Part shown: in pieces, positions 22,228-33,800 of the stretch
Numbering within the stretch: the first letter of the stretch is position 1
Layout: every line of letters begins with the position of its first letter
Source: Auxenochlorella pyrenoidosa
Lineage: Eukaryota > Chlorophyta > Trebouxiophyceae > Chlorellales > Chlorellaceae
Length of the DNA: 39,005 nucleotides
Assembly: GCA_001430745.1 (NCBI GenBank)
Contig: KQ481938.1
Coordinates: 1,933,986-1,972,990 of the forward strand
Direction: 5' to 3'
The notes under the pieces: generated by a model
Seen by the model: only the letters and a program-made list of their open reading frames with translations
What the model was told of the DNA's origin: nothing
The model's database searches: none
Made by a program: the position numbers and the translations under genes

Positions 22228-25200
22228 ATGACCTCCCCCTCCCGCCGGCGGTGGGGCACACCCACCTCGCCGCTTGCCGCGACGGTCCATGTCACGGTCG
22301 TCTCCCCTGTCGGCAGCCCGCAGAACGGTTGGCTGGGCAGCCCAGGCAGCGCCAGCACTAGCCCTGGCTCTCCGCACATGTTCCGCCTCAGCCCCGAGGT
22401 GCTGGCTCCTGCATGCCTTGGCCCAGCCGTGGGTGTCTGCGGCTCGCCTGCCGCATGCAGCGACGTGTTTGGCTCAGAGGCGCTGTCCGACGATGGAGCG
22501 GACAACCTCACCAGCTTCTTGGCAGACCTGAAGAGCAAATATGGCTTGGTGGGCCCCGCCCCACCCCAGCCCGCCATTCCAGCACCTGTGGGCAGCTCGC
22601 CTGCAAGGCGGCCTCTGTTCCCAGCGCCGCCAGTCCTGCAGCAAGCACCGCCCCCGCCAGCACCCGCGTCGCAACCACAGGTCAGCGTGCGAGTGGTGGT
22701 CCAGCATGGCGGCACCGATGATGGAGGAGGCGACAGCAGCGGCTCCGAGCTGCCCTATGCAGAGGACTTTCAGCTGCAGCGACAAGGCCAGCAGCAGGCT
22801 GCGGCAGCAATGCAGCTGTCGCAGCGGCAGCAGCAGCAACAGAACAGAGAGCAGCATTGCTGGTCGGCGCCCCCGGACACAAGCTGGATGGCTGAAGGGG
22901 AGCTGCCGCCAGGGCCGGCGCTGGCCAGCCTTGTTACCAACCCAGTGTTTGACCCAACTGGAGCAGCAGGAACGATGCAATCAAGGCTGCACGTTGCAGG
23001 GCAGCAGGCATCTACTGGCAGTGGCGTAGAACAAGGAATGCCAGAGGTAGTTGTGCTGCAGCACGCGGCTCAACAGGCAGCCCAGCAGGCAGCGCTGCAG
23101 GCGGAGCAATGGACAGCCCTGCAGGCAGCCCCGCACACAGCGCAACAAACAGCGCAGCAGGCAGCCCAGCAGGCATCCCAACAAGCAGTCCAGCAGGCAG
23201 CCCAGCACACAGCGCAACGAGCAGCGCAGCAGGCAGCCCAGCAGGCAGCGCAACGAGCAGCGCAGCAGGCAGCCCAGCAGGTGCCTCCTCAGGCAGCACA
23301 ACAAGCAGCGCAGCAGGCAGCCCAGCAGGCAGCGCAACAAGCAGCACAGCAGGAGGCCCAGCAGGCGGCGCAGCAAGCAGCACAGCAGACGGCGCAGGAG
23401 GCAGTACAGAGGGTGCTTGACGCCCAGCTGCAGGCTGAGAGTGCAGCTCGGGAGGCGCTTCAGCATCAGGCCGCCCTGTTTGCTGCGCAGCATGCAGCTG
23501 CCGAGCAGGCAGCAGCAGCAGCGACGGCAGCAGCTGCACAACTGGGAGACGAGTCCTCTGTACAGCAGCCGGAAGATGCCGCCATGGCACAGCGTGCAAA
23601 TGCTGCTGGCAGAGAGCAGGCAGATGCAGCCCAGTGGGCAGTACCCCCGGCTTTGCAGCGCAGGCGCTTGCCCTGGGCGTCGCTGCACACACTGCTGGTG
23701 CAGGGCGGGTTCCCGGGCATCTTCCCTACGCTGGCAGACGGCAGCACTGCTGCCCTGGAAGACTACTCCGACCTTGAGCCTGCCAACGAGGACCTTTTCG
23801 ACGCGCTGCACTCGCTGCTTGAGGAGCAGGCGCGCGCAGCAGCCCATGCCAAGCGCCTGGCAGAGGCGCTGCAGGCGGCGCAGCGGCGGGAGGCTGCCGT
23901 GGTGGCGGGCTTCACCTCTGCTGCCAAGCGGCGCGAGTCCGAGGTGGCCAAGTGGAAGCGGCTGGCCCTGGACAACCAGGTGGCGGTGCGGGATGCGCAG
24001 CTGTCCAGCCGGCAGAGCGGGCGGGCGGGCGACGCTGCTGCAGCCGAGGCGCGGCGCCTTGAGGGCCTGGTGCAGCAGCTGGAGCACCAGCTGCGCAGCA
24101 AGGTGGGCCACCAGATGGGCATGCCCCTGCACATCAGGCTGTGTACGTGCAAGGCCCAGGCTCGCCAGTCATCAGCAGTGATCTGCATGCATGTCGCGCG
24201 CTTACTTCCACGCTGGACAATGTCTCCGCCATCGCTAAACCATCCACCCGCCAGCTGTTCACGCAGGATGCGGAGCTGGACCGGCACCGTGAGCTGCTGC
24301 GCAGCCAGCAGGAGCGTGACGAGCGTCGCTCTGCCGCCGACAAACAGGCCCTGGACCGCCTGAAGCGCGCCTATGCTGCCTCAAAGGCAGCCGACACGCC
24401 GACGGGTGCTGCAGCAACTATCAAGGCAGCTGCCAAGGAGATGAAGGCTCTGGACATTTGCCGGGTGTTTGAGGCAGAGCGGTCCAACCTGGCAGAGACG
24501 GCAGCTGCAGCGGAAGCGGATGTGGCAGTGGCATGGGCAGCGCTGCAGCAGGCTCAGGTAGGTTGTAGCCTTGGTTCTAAAGGTGGGGATCAAAGCAGCG
24601 TGCTTGGCAGTTGTGCTGCAACTTGGCACCACCGCCTGACCCAGTGCATGCGGCAGGCAGGCATCCACAGCGGCTTGCCGACTTGTGAGCTCATGTCGCT
24701 CCTGCCCACCTGCAGGAAGCGATGCACGCAGCTGGCCTGCCAAGCGAGCACTTTGAGGAGATTGAGGGGCAGGCGCGGGTGATGGCACGCCAGGCAGCTG
24801 TGGCAGAGGAGCGGGCTGCCCAGCTGACAGAGGAGGCCTCGCTGCTGCGGCTGGAGCTGGCAGCACGGCCCAGCCAGGCTCAGTACGACTCGCTCAAGCG
24901 GCAGGCAGACATCATGGAGCGCCAGCTGGCAAAAGCTGCCGCTGATCAGGCGGCCGATGGGGCGCCGCAGCAGAAGTTGGGCAGCAAGCAGCAGTGAGTG
25001 CAGGGTGCGAGGTTGGGCAGGCTTTGCAGCATGCCAAGCTGGGCCTGCCTTGGATGCCTTGCCAGATGATATGCCGCAGGAAACACTGCGGCTTGACTTC
25101 TAATCTGTGCACCTGCCTGCCCTCCACTGCGCCCACAGTCGGCAGCCACAGCGCCAGACGAGCACGCGCGATATGATCCAGCGAGACCGTAACATGCAGC

Positions 25201-27323
25201 GCCTAGGTCTGCACTGCGTTGAGGAGCTGCCCAAGCCTGGTGGGTGGCAGCCAGAGGGGTCTGCCAGCGGCTCCATGTGTGTATCACTTTGCCTCGTGGT
25301 GCGTGCCTCGGAAGCCCACAATGCTAAGCTGCGCTCTCATTTTACTCGGATGCTGGCTGCCGCAGTGGCTTGTGGCATGTGCGCATTCCCATCTGAGCTC
25401 ACAGCCTATTTCCCACCAGCCCCCTTTGCAGTGCTGGCGGAGGTGGTGCAGGACGCGTGTGCCCTGCTGGAGTGCCGGCAGCCCCTTGAGCTGTGCGCCG
25501 CAATCAAGCCGGTTCAGGACCTTGCTGCCCTTGTGCCGCGCATGGAGCGGTTTATTGGAGACGTTTGCGGGGTGCGTGGAATAGCTGGGCCTGTTGCATT
25601 GCCGCTCTTTAGCGCACCTGCTTCAGGTGGAGCAGCCTGTTACCCGGTAGGAGACTAAATGTGGCGTCAGGATCATTGTGCGTGCGATGGCAGATCACAC
25701 ATCTGGCCCCCAGCCTGCCTTGTTGTGTGCAGGCTGTGTTCCAGCGTGGCCTCGCCCATGTGCCGGAGGCACTGCGGCAGGACAACCCCTCCGACGTGCC
25801 TGCCATCCTGGCCACCTGGATTGCAGGCAAAAGGGGGGTGTGTTATGGGAATGGGTGCCAAACGTTTGGGCAGCTGCACTTTATTAATTGCTCACCAAGT
25901 AACTGTGACCTGACCACGGCATAGGCGACCTCTCGCACACATTCCAGAGCATAACACCCCCCTCAATCCTTTCACACTTTTGTGCCAAGCCCTGCAGAGC
26001 TTGGCGAACTGGTGGAGATGCGTGGCGTGCTGCGTGTCCTGCTGCGGCAGCTGGCCAGTCGTGTCAGCATACAGCCTGCTGACCCTGCACCTGTGAGCTG
26101 GCGCCTGATTGGGCTGCCGATCTGCCATGCATGCTGCATCTGCGCAGCCAAATTGTTTCGCTGCATGCTTTGCTAGCCCCTTCTTGGTCCAGCGAGAACG
26201 ACAGATGCCATGCCATTTCTTGCCTACGTGCCTGCATGATGGCAGCGCATCCACTGCTGCGCGTCCCTCCTCGTGCTGCAGACTGCTGCTGAAGTGGTGC
26301 CGCTCGTGGCCTCCCTGGTTGAGCTGGAGCGGCAGGTGTACCACTCGCGAGAGGTCATTGAGGGTGAGGCTGGGGGACGCTCAACAACAGCAGCAGCTGC
26401 CGCGCTTGGTGCTCGAGCGGGGTGGGGTTGCACTCACACATTATGCACAGCACTGTGTCCAAGAAGATGAACCAGACGGCAGCGGACCCTGTCTGTTGAG
26501 AGTTCACCTCCTCTCTTGCCCTGACCTCTCGTCTGCAGCTGCCGAGACGGCCCTGGCGCAGCAGCCCGAGGTGCTGATCAACCGCATCTGCCTGCAGTTC
26601 CAGCGCCTGTTTGACTGCCGCGGCCTGGAGGGGGTGCTGCCCGCCATGAACAAGCTGTACCTGGCGCACACAGGTGGGGCCTGCAGGGGAGGCTGCAATG
26701 ACGAGGGGAGTGACCAGCGGTTGGCAGCCCTGCAGGTATGGAAGCTGCCACTTCCGACAATGGCAGCAGGCCCAGCCGGCTTCTCTGCAGCGAGCTGGCC
26801 CGAGCAGTGTGCCAGTGCTGCTGCTTGCGTTGTTCCTGCAGAGGCGCAGACCTTCCTTGCATCGCTGCGCACCGCCCTCGGGCTGGACCCTGCTGCCACC
26901 CTGGAGGCCTGCGCCAACCGGCTGGAACAGCTGCTGGCGGACAAGTGAGCATGTGCTGGCCCGCTTGCAGTGCACTCTTGAATCATGCAGGCAGGCAGCA
27001 AGCGACCCCTGGCCTGTCTGCAAGCACGGTGCTCACTACAGCGCACCTTGCTGACGCTGCCGCCTCCTCTGCCCACCACATGCAGTCGAGGTGGGCTTGC
27101 CACCATGCTGCCTGCCCGGGAGCCTCAAACCGCGGGGCCTGCCCTGCCACCCAGCGCCGCGGCAGTGGTGGTGGAGGTGCCGCGGCAGCGCAGTCGGGAT
27201 GCAGAGCTGCAGCAGGCAGCGCAGGTGGCTGTGGAGCGCATGGCATCACGGCGCAACTGGCCGCAGGTGCAGATATTTGTGCCGGCGGCAGCCGGGGGAG
27301 CCGAGGATGGGACAGACTCCTGA
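22228..27323 (+). CDS. CEP70: CEP70-like centrosomal/basal-body coiled-coil protein
   Basis: Eleven exons, 22228-24102, 24267-24557, 24716-24993, 25139-25239, 25432-25571, 25733-25826, 25998-26092, 26282-26363, 26539-26673, 26842-26944 and 27086-27323, close in phase to 1143 residues, longer than vertebrate CEP70 (about 600). The N-terminal half is Pro/Ser/Gln-rich and holds an Ala/Gln repeat (277-395). CEP70-like features then run in family order: WASLHTLLVQGGFPGI (from about 483), a long coiled coil, LAARPSQAQYDSLKRQ (about 771-786), and the C-terminal block FQRLFDCRGLEGVLPAMNKL (from 1006). CEP70 binds gamma-tubulin and organises microtubules at centrosomes and basal bodies. The assignment rests on my recognition of these blocks, not on a search. 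The sixth intron is best read as GC-AG. The start is the first ATG of the long exon. Confidence 0.82.
23056..23410. repeat. Ala/Gln tetrapeptide minisatellite inside CEP70 exon 1
   Basis: About 350 bases of imperfect 12-bp units coding AAQQ/QAAQ, with variant units containing Thr, Arg, Ser, Val, His or Glu. The whole tract stays in frame. Sub-blocks near 23215-23280 and 23295-23345 are nearly identical, suggesting recent slippage or unequal exchange. Confidence 0.9.
25827..25997 (+). other. Probable GC-AG intron in CEP70
   Basis: The donor is GCAAAA after ATTGCAG and the acceptor CCTGCAG at 25997, giving TWIAELGELVEMRG in frame. The alternative is a GT donor 14 bases on (GTGTGT at 25839) paired with an acceptor two bases later (CAGAG), also in frame, adding a few residues. 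The GC reading aligns better with the family spacing I recall. Confidence 0.5.
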
Positions 27324-27840
27324 GCGCGTGCCCTGGCAAGCCTGCTGTCTGTTGCACTCCTTGATGGGCCATCCGCATGCTCACCCTGAAAGCTATGTTC
27401 TCCCTGCGTCACGCTGGAGGCATCTGCAATCATGCCTTGTGATCCTTGCATACTGTTTCGCTAGAGCAAGTGTTCAGTCTCAGGTGCTGTGCTGACACCA
27501 GCAACCTGCCAGTCCGACATCGGCTCATGCAAGGCCGCTCCCGCCACTCCAGCACGGCGATGCTTCTGTGTCCAGCCTTGCAGGCGCCAGTACACTCTTT
27601 TGGTCATAGGGTCGGTGATATATGATCTTGACCGCAGGGGACAGTGTTTGTTTACAAGGGAATGATGAAACTGCCCAGATGCGCCCGGACTAGCAGCTGC
27701 CCCTCTCGCCCCGCCGCCACGCCAGCGCGCTGCGCGAAAGCATGTATTGGAAGCAAACATCTCTCACCCGCGATGCGATTGCGCAAAAAGCTCCTCCAGC
27801 ATGCTATGAATTGTCCAAAAGCCCCTGTTCTTCCAGCTTG
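27324..27840. other. Intergenic region, CEP70 3' UTR / GLG1 promoter
   Basis: 517 bases between tandem genes. The GLG1 frame is open upstream of its start as far as 27742, so a longer N-terminus cannot be excluded. No TGTAA, repeat or gene was recognised. Confidence 0.4.
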
Positions 27841-30800
27841 ATGTTGAGACGCCTGTTGCTGCTGTCGGGGCCGCTCCTGGTGCTGCTGGCTGGCGTAACA
27901 GCTGCAGCAGATGGCGGAGCGACCAAGACTTTGACTCCAGCGGAGAGGCGGAGGGCAAAAGACGAGCTCCTGGTGAGAGGCCTCGCTGCTGCTTGTTTTG
28001 CTACGTTCGGTATTGACATGGGCATTTCATGAGGTCTGATCAGCCCCTGCAGAGTGGCCGATCGAGCCCGACAGAGCAAGAACCCTTGTGCGCACGCCCG
28101 CCGCCGTTCCCTTCCTCTTGCTGCCTGCTGCAGGCCAGCAAGCTTAAGATTGTCGAGGCGGCCCAGAGGGAGCACAAGGACACAAAGGGGCTCAAGAACA
28201 TGACATCTGACATTGTGGAGGAGGCGCCGGAGGCGGAGTTGTGGAACGGCGACGCAGACGTGTCAACCGTCGGTGCGTGATGGCAGCCCCCGCCGCTGCA
28301 GCGGTGCAGAGAGGGCCCAGCCGGCCAAAGAAGCAGCGCCCCATGCAGCGCCATCTTGCCGCATCAGCGCCTCACCAGCCGCTTGCACACGCACCTGCTC
28401 GCCTGACCCCATTGCTGCACCGCACTCCGCTGTGCCCCCTCCCCGGTGCAGGCGCCTGCGAGCAAGACATTGAGAGGTTCTGCGCCAAGGTGGAGCCCGG
28501 GGAGGGGCGGCTGGCTGGCTGCCTGTCGGAACAGCTGGAGGCGGAGGCGACGGGGGACACGGTCGGTGAGCTGCAGTGCAGGGCAGGGGACGGGTGGGCG
28601 CACACCCAGTTTGCAGGGGCTGCTGAGTCTGTGGAGAGGAACTTACTTGAGGCGCACCGCGTGCCAACGAGGCAGGGCCGCGCACCGAGCCGTGATGCTG
28701 CAGGTGGTGCATGTGCGGCCGCTCCCGCCGTCCTTTTGTTGCTGCCTGGGCCGCCGTCGGCGCTGCCGCCCCTCCTGTGCGGCGGCGCCCTGGGTGCGGT
28801 GCCTGCCCGCACGGCTGGGCCAGCGCCCCGCCCCGCCCCGCTCCCCAGCTTGCCGGCGCCCCTGCCCCGCCCCCCGCAGGCCACCGCGTGGGCGAGGGGT
28901 GCTACCGCGAGCTGGCCTCCTTCCTGCTGGACCGCGCCACCAACGTGAACAAGGACGTGCCGCTGGCGCGGGCCTGCCGCGACGACGTGAAGAAGCACTG
29001 CAGCAAGAAGAAGTACGACCGCGACAACGCGGCCGACGTGCTCGACTGCCTGCGGCGCCTGCCCAAGAAAAAGGTGGGGGCAATCTGGAGGCGGGCGGTG
29101 CTCACCCCGTGCTGCCGGGAACACCCGGGGAGCAGTGAGCACTGGGCGGCCAGGCGCCCTTGCTCGGCTGCCCGGCTGGGCAGCAAACAGGATCAAGACC
29201 GTGCCCGCTGTTCTGACCGAGCGCGCCGTCTTGGCCCTCCCCTCCCGCCCGCCTCCAGCTGTCTGACAGGTGCGCCCGGCGCGTGTTTGATGAGGAGGTG
29301 GCGGAGGCCAAGGACTGGCGCGTCGACCCGGGGCTGCACCGCAAGTGCGCCCAGGACGCGGCCCAGCTGTGTGGCGATGCCGACCCGCGGGAGGAGGGGG
29401 CGGTGACGCAGTGCCTGGTGGGTGGCCTGCCCTGCTGTCCTGGCGCCTGGCGGGTGGGGCGGCATGCCTGCCTGCCTGCCTGCCCCTGGGGCCTGGTCGC
29501 TGAATCCTTGGGAGCGAGGCGGGTGTCTGCCTGGCTTGCGTCGCGAGGGCCATGCCGGGATGTCACCGCCGGTGCGGCGGCGGCCGGGCGTTGGCTTTCC
29601 GAGCTTGCAGAGCCTGCACTTCGCTCGCTTGCCCTTGCTGTGCCGCCCGCTCATCGCCATGCTCTGCCTCCACCCCCGGTGCAGCTGGAGCGCATCGGCC
29701 AGGTGTCGGCCCCCTGCCTGGAGGAGCTGGGGCGGGTGGAGGAGGAGCGGGCGGGGGATGTGCGCCTGGACCGCGCCCTCTTCCGCGCCTGCTCCGCCGA
29801 CGCCCGGCGCTTCTGCGAGGACGAGGAGTGGGGTGAGGGCGGGGGTTGGAGTGGTGCAGAGCGGGGGCTGCAGCGGGGTCGTACAGGAGCAGGCGGACAG
29901 GCCAAGGGCCCAGGCTTGGCCACGCACGGGCCGTGCAAGGGAGGGGGCAGGCACGGCCGCCGCGCTGCTGCGGGTACCGTCAGCACCATGCCCGCTGCAC
30001 GTGCCCTGAGAGCAGTGGGCCCCTGCTCCCGCCGGCAGGCGATGGCAAGATGCAGGACTGCCTGGAGGACCACCGGCAGGAGGAGGACTTCAGCGAGCGG
30101 TGCCGGCAGGCCCTGGAGGCGCGCATGGTGCGGGAGAGCTCCGACTACGAGCTGAACTACGGCCTGCGGTGAGGGCCGTGGCCGCGAGCAGGGAGCCGCC
30201 TGTGCCGTGGGCTAGCGGCTGCACTAATGCATCCAGTCTGCGGGTCGCTGGCTGACCCGCGTGCGCTGCGCGTGACAGCTGCCCTCCCAGGCAGGGCCGG
30301 GGCCCTGCTGTCTCCCATCCTTGTACCTACGTTTCCCTGCTGGCACTGGCCCCCCGTGGCCAGGGAGTACTGCGAGGAGGACATTGAGGAGCTGTGCAAG
30401 AAGGAGAGGGACGCGATTGAGCTGCGCGAGGGGTTTGCTGCCGATGCCCAGGTCATCACCTGCCTCGAGGTGGGGGCCTCAGGGTGCAGCCCACAGCAAC
30501 AGCACGCGCCGGGGCGGCAGGGCTGGCTGGGGTTGGGGTTGGGGTATCCGGTTGTGCCGTTGTGCATGCAGAGGCGCTGCCCCGGCAGCTCCGCGTACCT
30601 GAATTCCTAGCAGGCCTGTCGCAGGGGGACGCACGAGCAAGGGTGTGCCACTCTGCTGCCTCCACGCGCACCCCAGGCACCCTCTGCCCCCCCCACCCCC
30701 CGCCCCCCAGACCAAGCGCGACAAGATCAAGGGTGAGCGGTGCCGCAAGGAGATCCACCGCCAGATGGAGCACGAGGCCGAGGACATCCGGTTTGACCAC

Positions 30801-33800
30801 GAGCTGGCCAAGGCGTGCCACAGGTGCGAAGGAGGGGGGGGGGGAGGGGGCCAATTGGTGGGCAAGAATGACCGGCGCAGGTGGGCAAGTGCGGGTGCAA
30901 GGAGCTTGGAGGGAAGCGAGGGGTGCGTGCGCTCTCCTGGCTCCCGCCGCTTGCCCGAGCAAACAAGTGCCACTCCCACCAACAAGTGCCCCCTCCACCT
31001 CTCTGCTCTGCTCGCCGCCCACGCAGCGACGTGCGGCAGCACTGCAAGGACGTGGTGCCGGGCTCCGCCCGCGTGATTGGCTGCCTGGGGGAGCACCGAG
31101 CCGACCTGTCCAAGCAGTGCGCAGCCAAGCTGTTTGAGCACGACCAGCGGCTGGCGGGTGAGCGGGGGGCCGCCTGGCCAAGCCGCGCAGCGGAGCCAAG
31201 GCCGGGGCCCAGCCAGCGGTGCTGCGCTGGCGGCGCCCCAGGCTGCAGGCACGGCCCTCCTTGCTGGGCACCCCCAGGCTGCAGGCCCTGCCCAACCCCT
31301 GCACCTTGCCCCCCATCCCTGCCTCCGCAGAGGACATCGACTTCAAGTACCCGCTGCACCGCGCCTGCACCGTGGAGATCTCCATCTTCTGCAAGGACGT
31401 GCCGCACGGCCACGCCCGCGTCGTGCGCTGCCTGCAGGTCCGCCGCTGGCCGGCTCCCGCTGCGGCATGCCTGCCTCTCGGGGGCGTGCTCAGGGCGGGG
31501 TGGGGGGTGGGGGTGAGGTGAGAGGTGGGGGGGGCCTGCGGCGCTCTCGTCTGCATCACCGGAGCATGCACGCTTGCCAGCCTGCTGGCAGTGCCGCTAG
31601 GTCTCCTCTGCTGCGCCGGCCTGACAGAGGCGCATGCACAGAGCGCTCGCTGTGCCGTGTCCTTGCTGTTGCGCCGCAGGACAACCTGGAGGACGAGGAG
31701 ATGTCTGGGGAGTGCAGGGCAGAGGTGGAAAAGGATGAGGTGCGCGGCTGGGCGGGGCTGGCTGCCGGCCTGGGAGGGTGGGGGTGTTGTTGGAGGGAGG
31801 CTGGGGGCAGAGCTCGGCCAGGCAGCGTGCCAGCCCGTGCATGGCGCACACACGCGGCTGCTGGCCTGCCCGCCTCCCCCACAGCCCTGCTCACCTGTCC
31901 TGGCATCTCAGCCTCTGCCCTCCCACGCCCTGCTGGCCTCCCCCCCCACCCCACCCCCACCCACCCGCAGCTCCAGGGCTCGCGCGACTTCCGCCTCAAC
32001 TACCGCCTCTTCAAGGCCTGCTCCGCCGACATGGGCCGGCTGTGCGCAGGTGCCTGGCGCCAGCACGGGGGGCACCCTAAACAGCAGCAAGCACGCACAG
32101 TGCCCGCACAGCTGCGGGGCGGCGCACCAGCTGCCAGAGGCCTCGGCGCCGGATGCACAGCCATCTGTGCCCGTTCCTAGGAGGCTGCCGACCGGCCCCA
32201 CCCCCTCCTGCCCCTTTTCCCGCCACAACCTCCTCCCCCCCTGCAGCGGAGGTGAAGAGCTGCGCCGGCCCTGGCGAGGAGTGCCGGGGGGTGGTGGCCA
32301 ACTGCCTGCGCGACCGGCTGGAGGAGGTGCAGGGGGAGGAGTGCCGCGGCGAGGTGTTCCACGTACTGGAGATGCAGGTGTGTGTGTGTGGGAAGGGGGG
32401 GCCCTGTGGGCCCAGTGGCGGCTGGGGAGCGCGGCGTGTTCCTGCCCGGCGCGCGCCCGCTGTGCCGCCTGGGCTGGCACGCAGCTGCGTAGTCGGGTCT
32501 GGCAGTTTAGGCGGCTCCGGCCGGTGACCCTGGCCGCCAAGCTGTGCCCCGCAGGTGGGCGACCACCGTGCCGACCCGCAGCTGGCGGCTGCCTGCCGGG
32601 GCGACGTGGCCATGCACTGCAAGGGCGTGCAGGAGGCGGGGGGCAGGGTGCACGAGTGCCTGCGCCAGCACTGGGACATGCTCAGGCGAGAGGGGAGGAG
32701 GGCAGGGGAGGGGAAGGGGGGGGGGGGGGGCATGCTGGCGCCCGCCTGTGGCAGCGGCGGCTGCGCGGCGGGGGCCTTGGCCTGCGTGCAGCGGGCGCTT
32801 TTTGGCACTGCACGACTGTACAGTCTATACCCGCAGCCAGAGCTCCTGCTCTGTTTCTGTTACAAGCCATCCAGACACACAGTGGCCAGGCAAACCTGGC
32901 GAGCAGGGGTGCACCTGGCCCTGCTGTGCGCTGAGCCTGCGCAAACCCTGCCTGCCTGGATGCAGCGCCGGCTGCCGCGCCCAGGAGCAGAAGCTGGGCA
33001 TCCTGCAGGCGCGCGACGTGCGGCTGCGTCCCCGCCTGCGTTCCGCCTGCTCTGAGGAGCTGTCTGTGTTCTGCAAGGATGTGGAGCCAGGTGGGGGGTG
33101 GGGCAAAGGGTGAAGGCCTGCGCGCTGTCGAAGCGCGGGGGCATGTCCTGGGACTGTGGTATGCCGAGCAGCTGTGCTTTGCACACGCATGTCATGCCCG
33201 CCCCCGCCTCCACCCGCTGCAGGCAGGGCACGGCGATTCCGCTGCCTCATGGACAACGTGGGCAAGGGAGGCTTCAGGTGCGCCTCGCCTCGTCGGCAGG
33301 GCGCAGCCAGGATGGCCGGCCCAGCAGTCGCCAAGCCTCCTGCGGTCGTGTGCTGTGCCCTGCTGGCCACCTCGCCTGTGCTGCGACGCCTCCTGCCGCT
33401 GCCTCTGCTCTTGTCATGCTGCAGTGAGGAGTGTAAGCAAGCGGTGCTGGACGTCGCTGCTGCCTCCCAGTCTGACTACCGGCTGAACTACGGGATCGGC
33501 GCCGCCTGCCGGGTGGGCGCGCACCCCACACTGCCCCACGCCTCCAGCTGGCTGCTCTGCTCTGCCCAGGTCTCACGTCCGCTCAGGGTGCTCGCTGCTG
33601 GGCCTGCCATGCTGCGTGCTGGCCAGCTGGCTGCCCAGGCGGGACACACACACACAGCGCACACACGCGGTGATGCCTTCCCCGTCCACCCCGCAGGCCG
33701 ACGTCGAGGCGCAGTGCGCGGCGGAGAGGCAGCAGCTGCTGGCGGGGCAGGGCCGCGGCGTGGTGCTGCAGTGCCTGGTGGCCAAGTTCACGGCGCTGTC

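Noticed and set aside
23056..23410. Regular repeats that might suggest a CRISPR-like array
   Set aside because: The units are directly adjacent 12-bp coding repeats with no spacers, in a eukaryotic exon.
22981..24132. 383-codon minus-strand open frame rich in Leu/Cys opposite CEP70
   Set aside because: It is the mirror of the Ala/Gln repeat and coiled-coil exon; GC-rich coding DNA routinely opens antisense frames. It has no motif, and the plus-strand frame carries the family features.
30456..31853. 465-codon minus-strand open frame across GLG1 exons
   Set aside because: It crosses several GLG1 introns and exons with no domain signal; the plus strand has Cys-repeat exons with exact phase.
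31525..32934. 469-codon plus-strand open frame in the GLG1 region
   Set aside because: It reads through three introns in a different frame from the exons; Pro/Ala/Arg-rich and motif-free.
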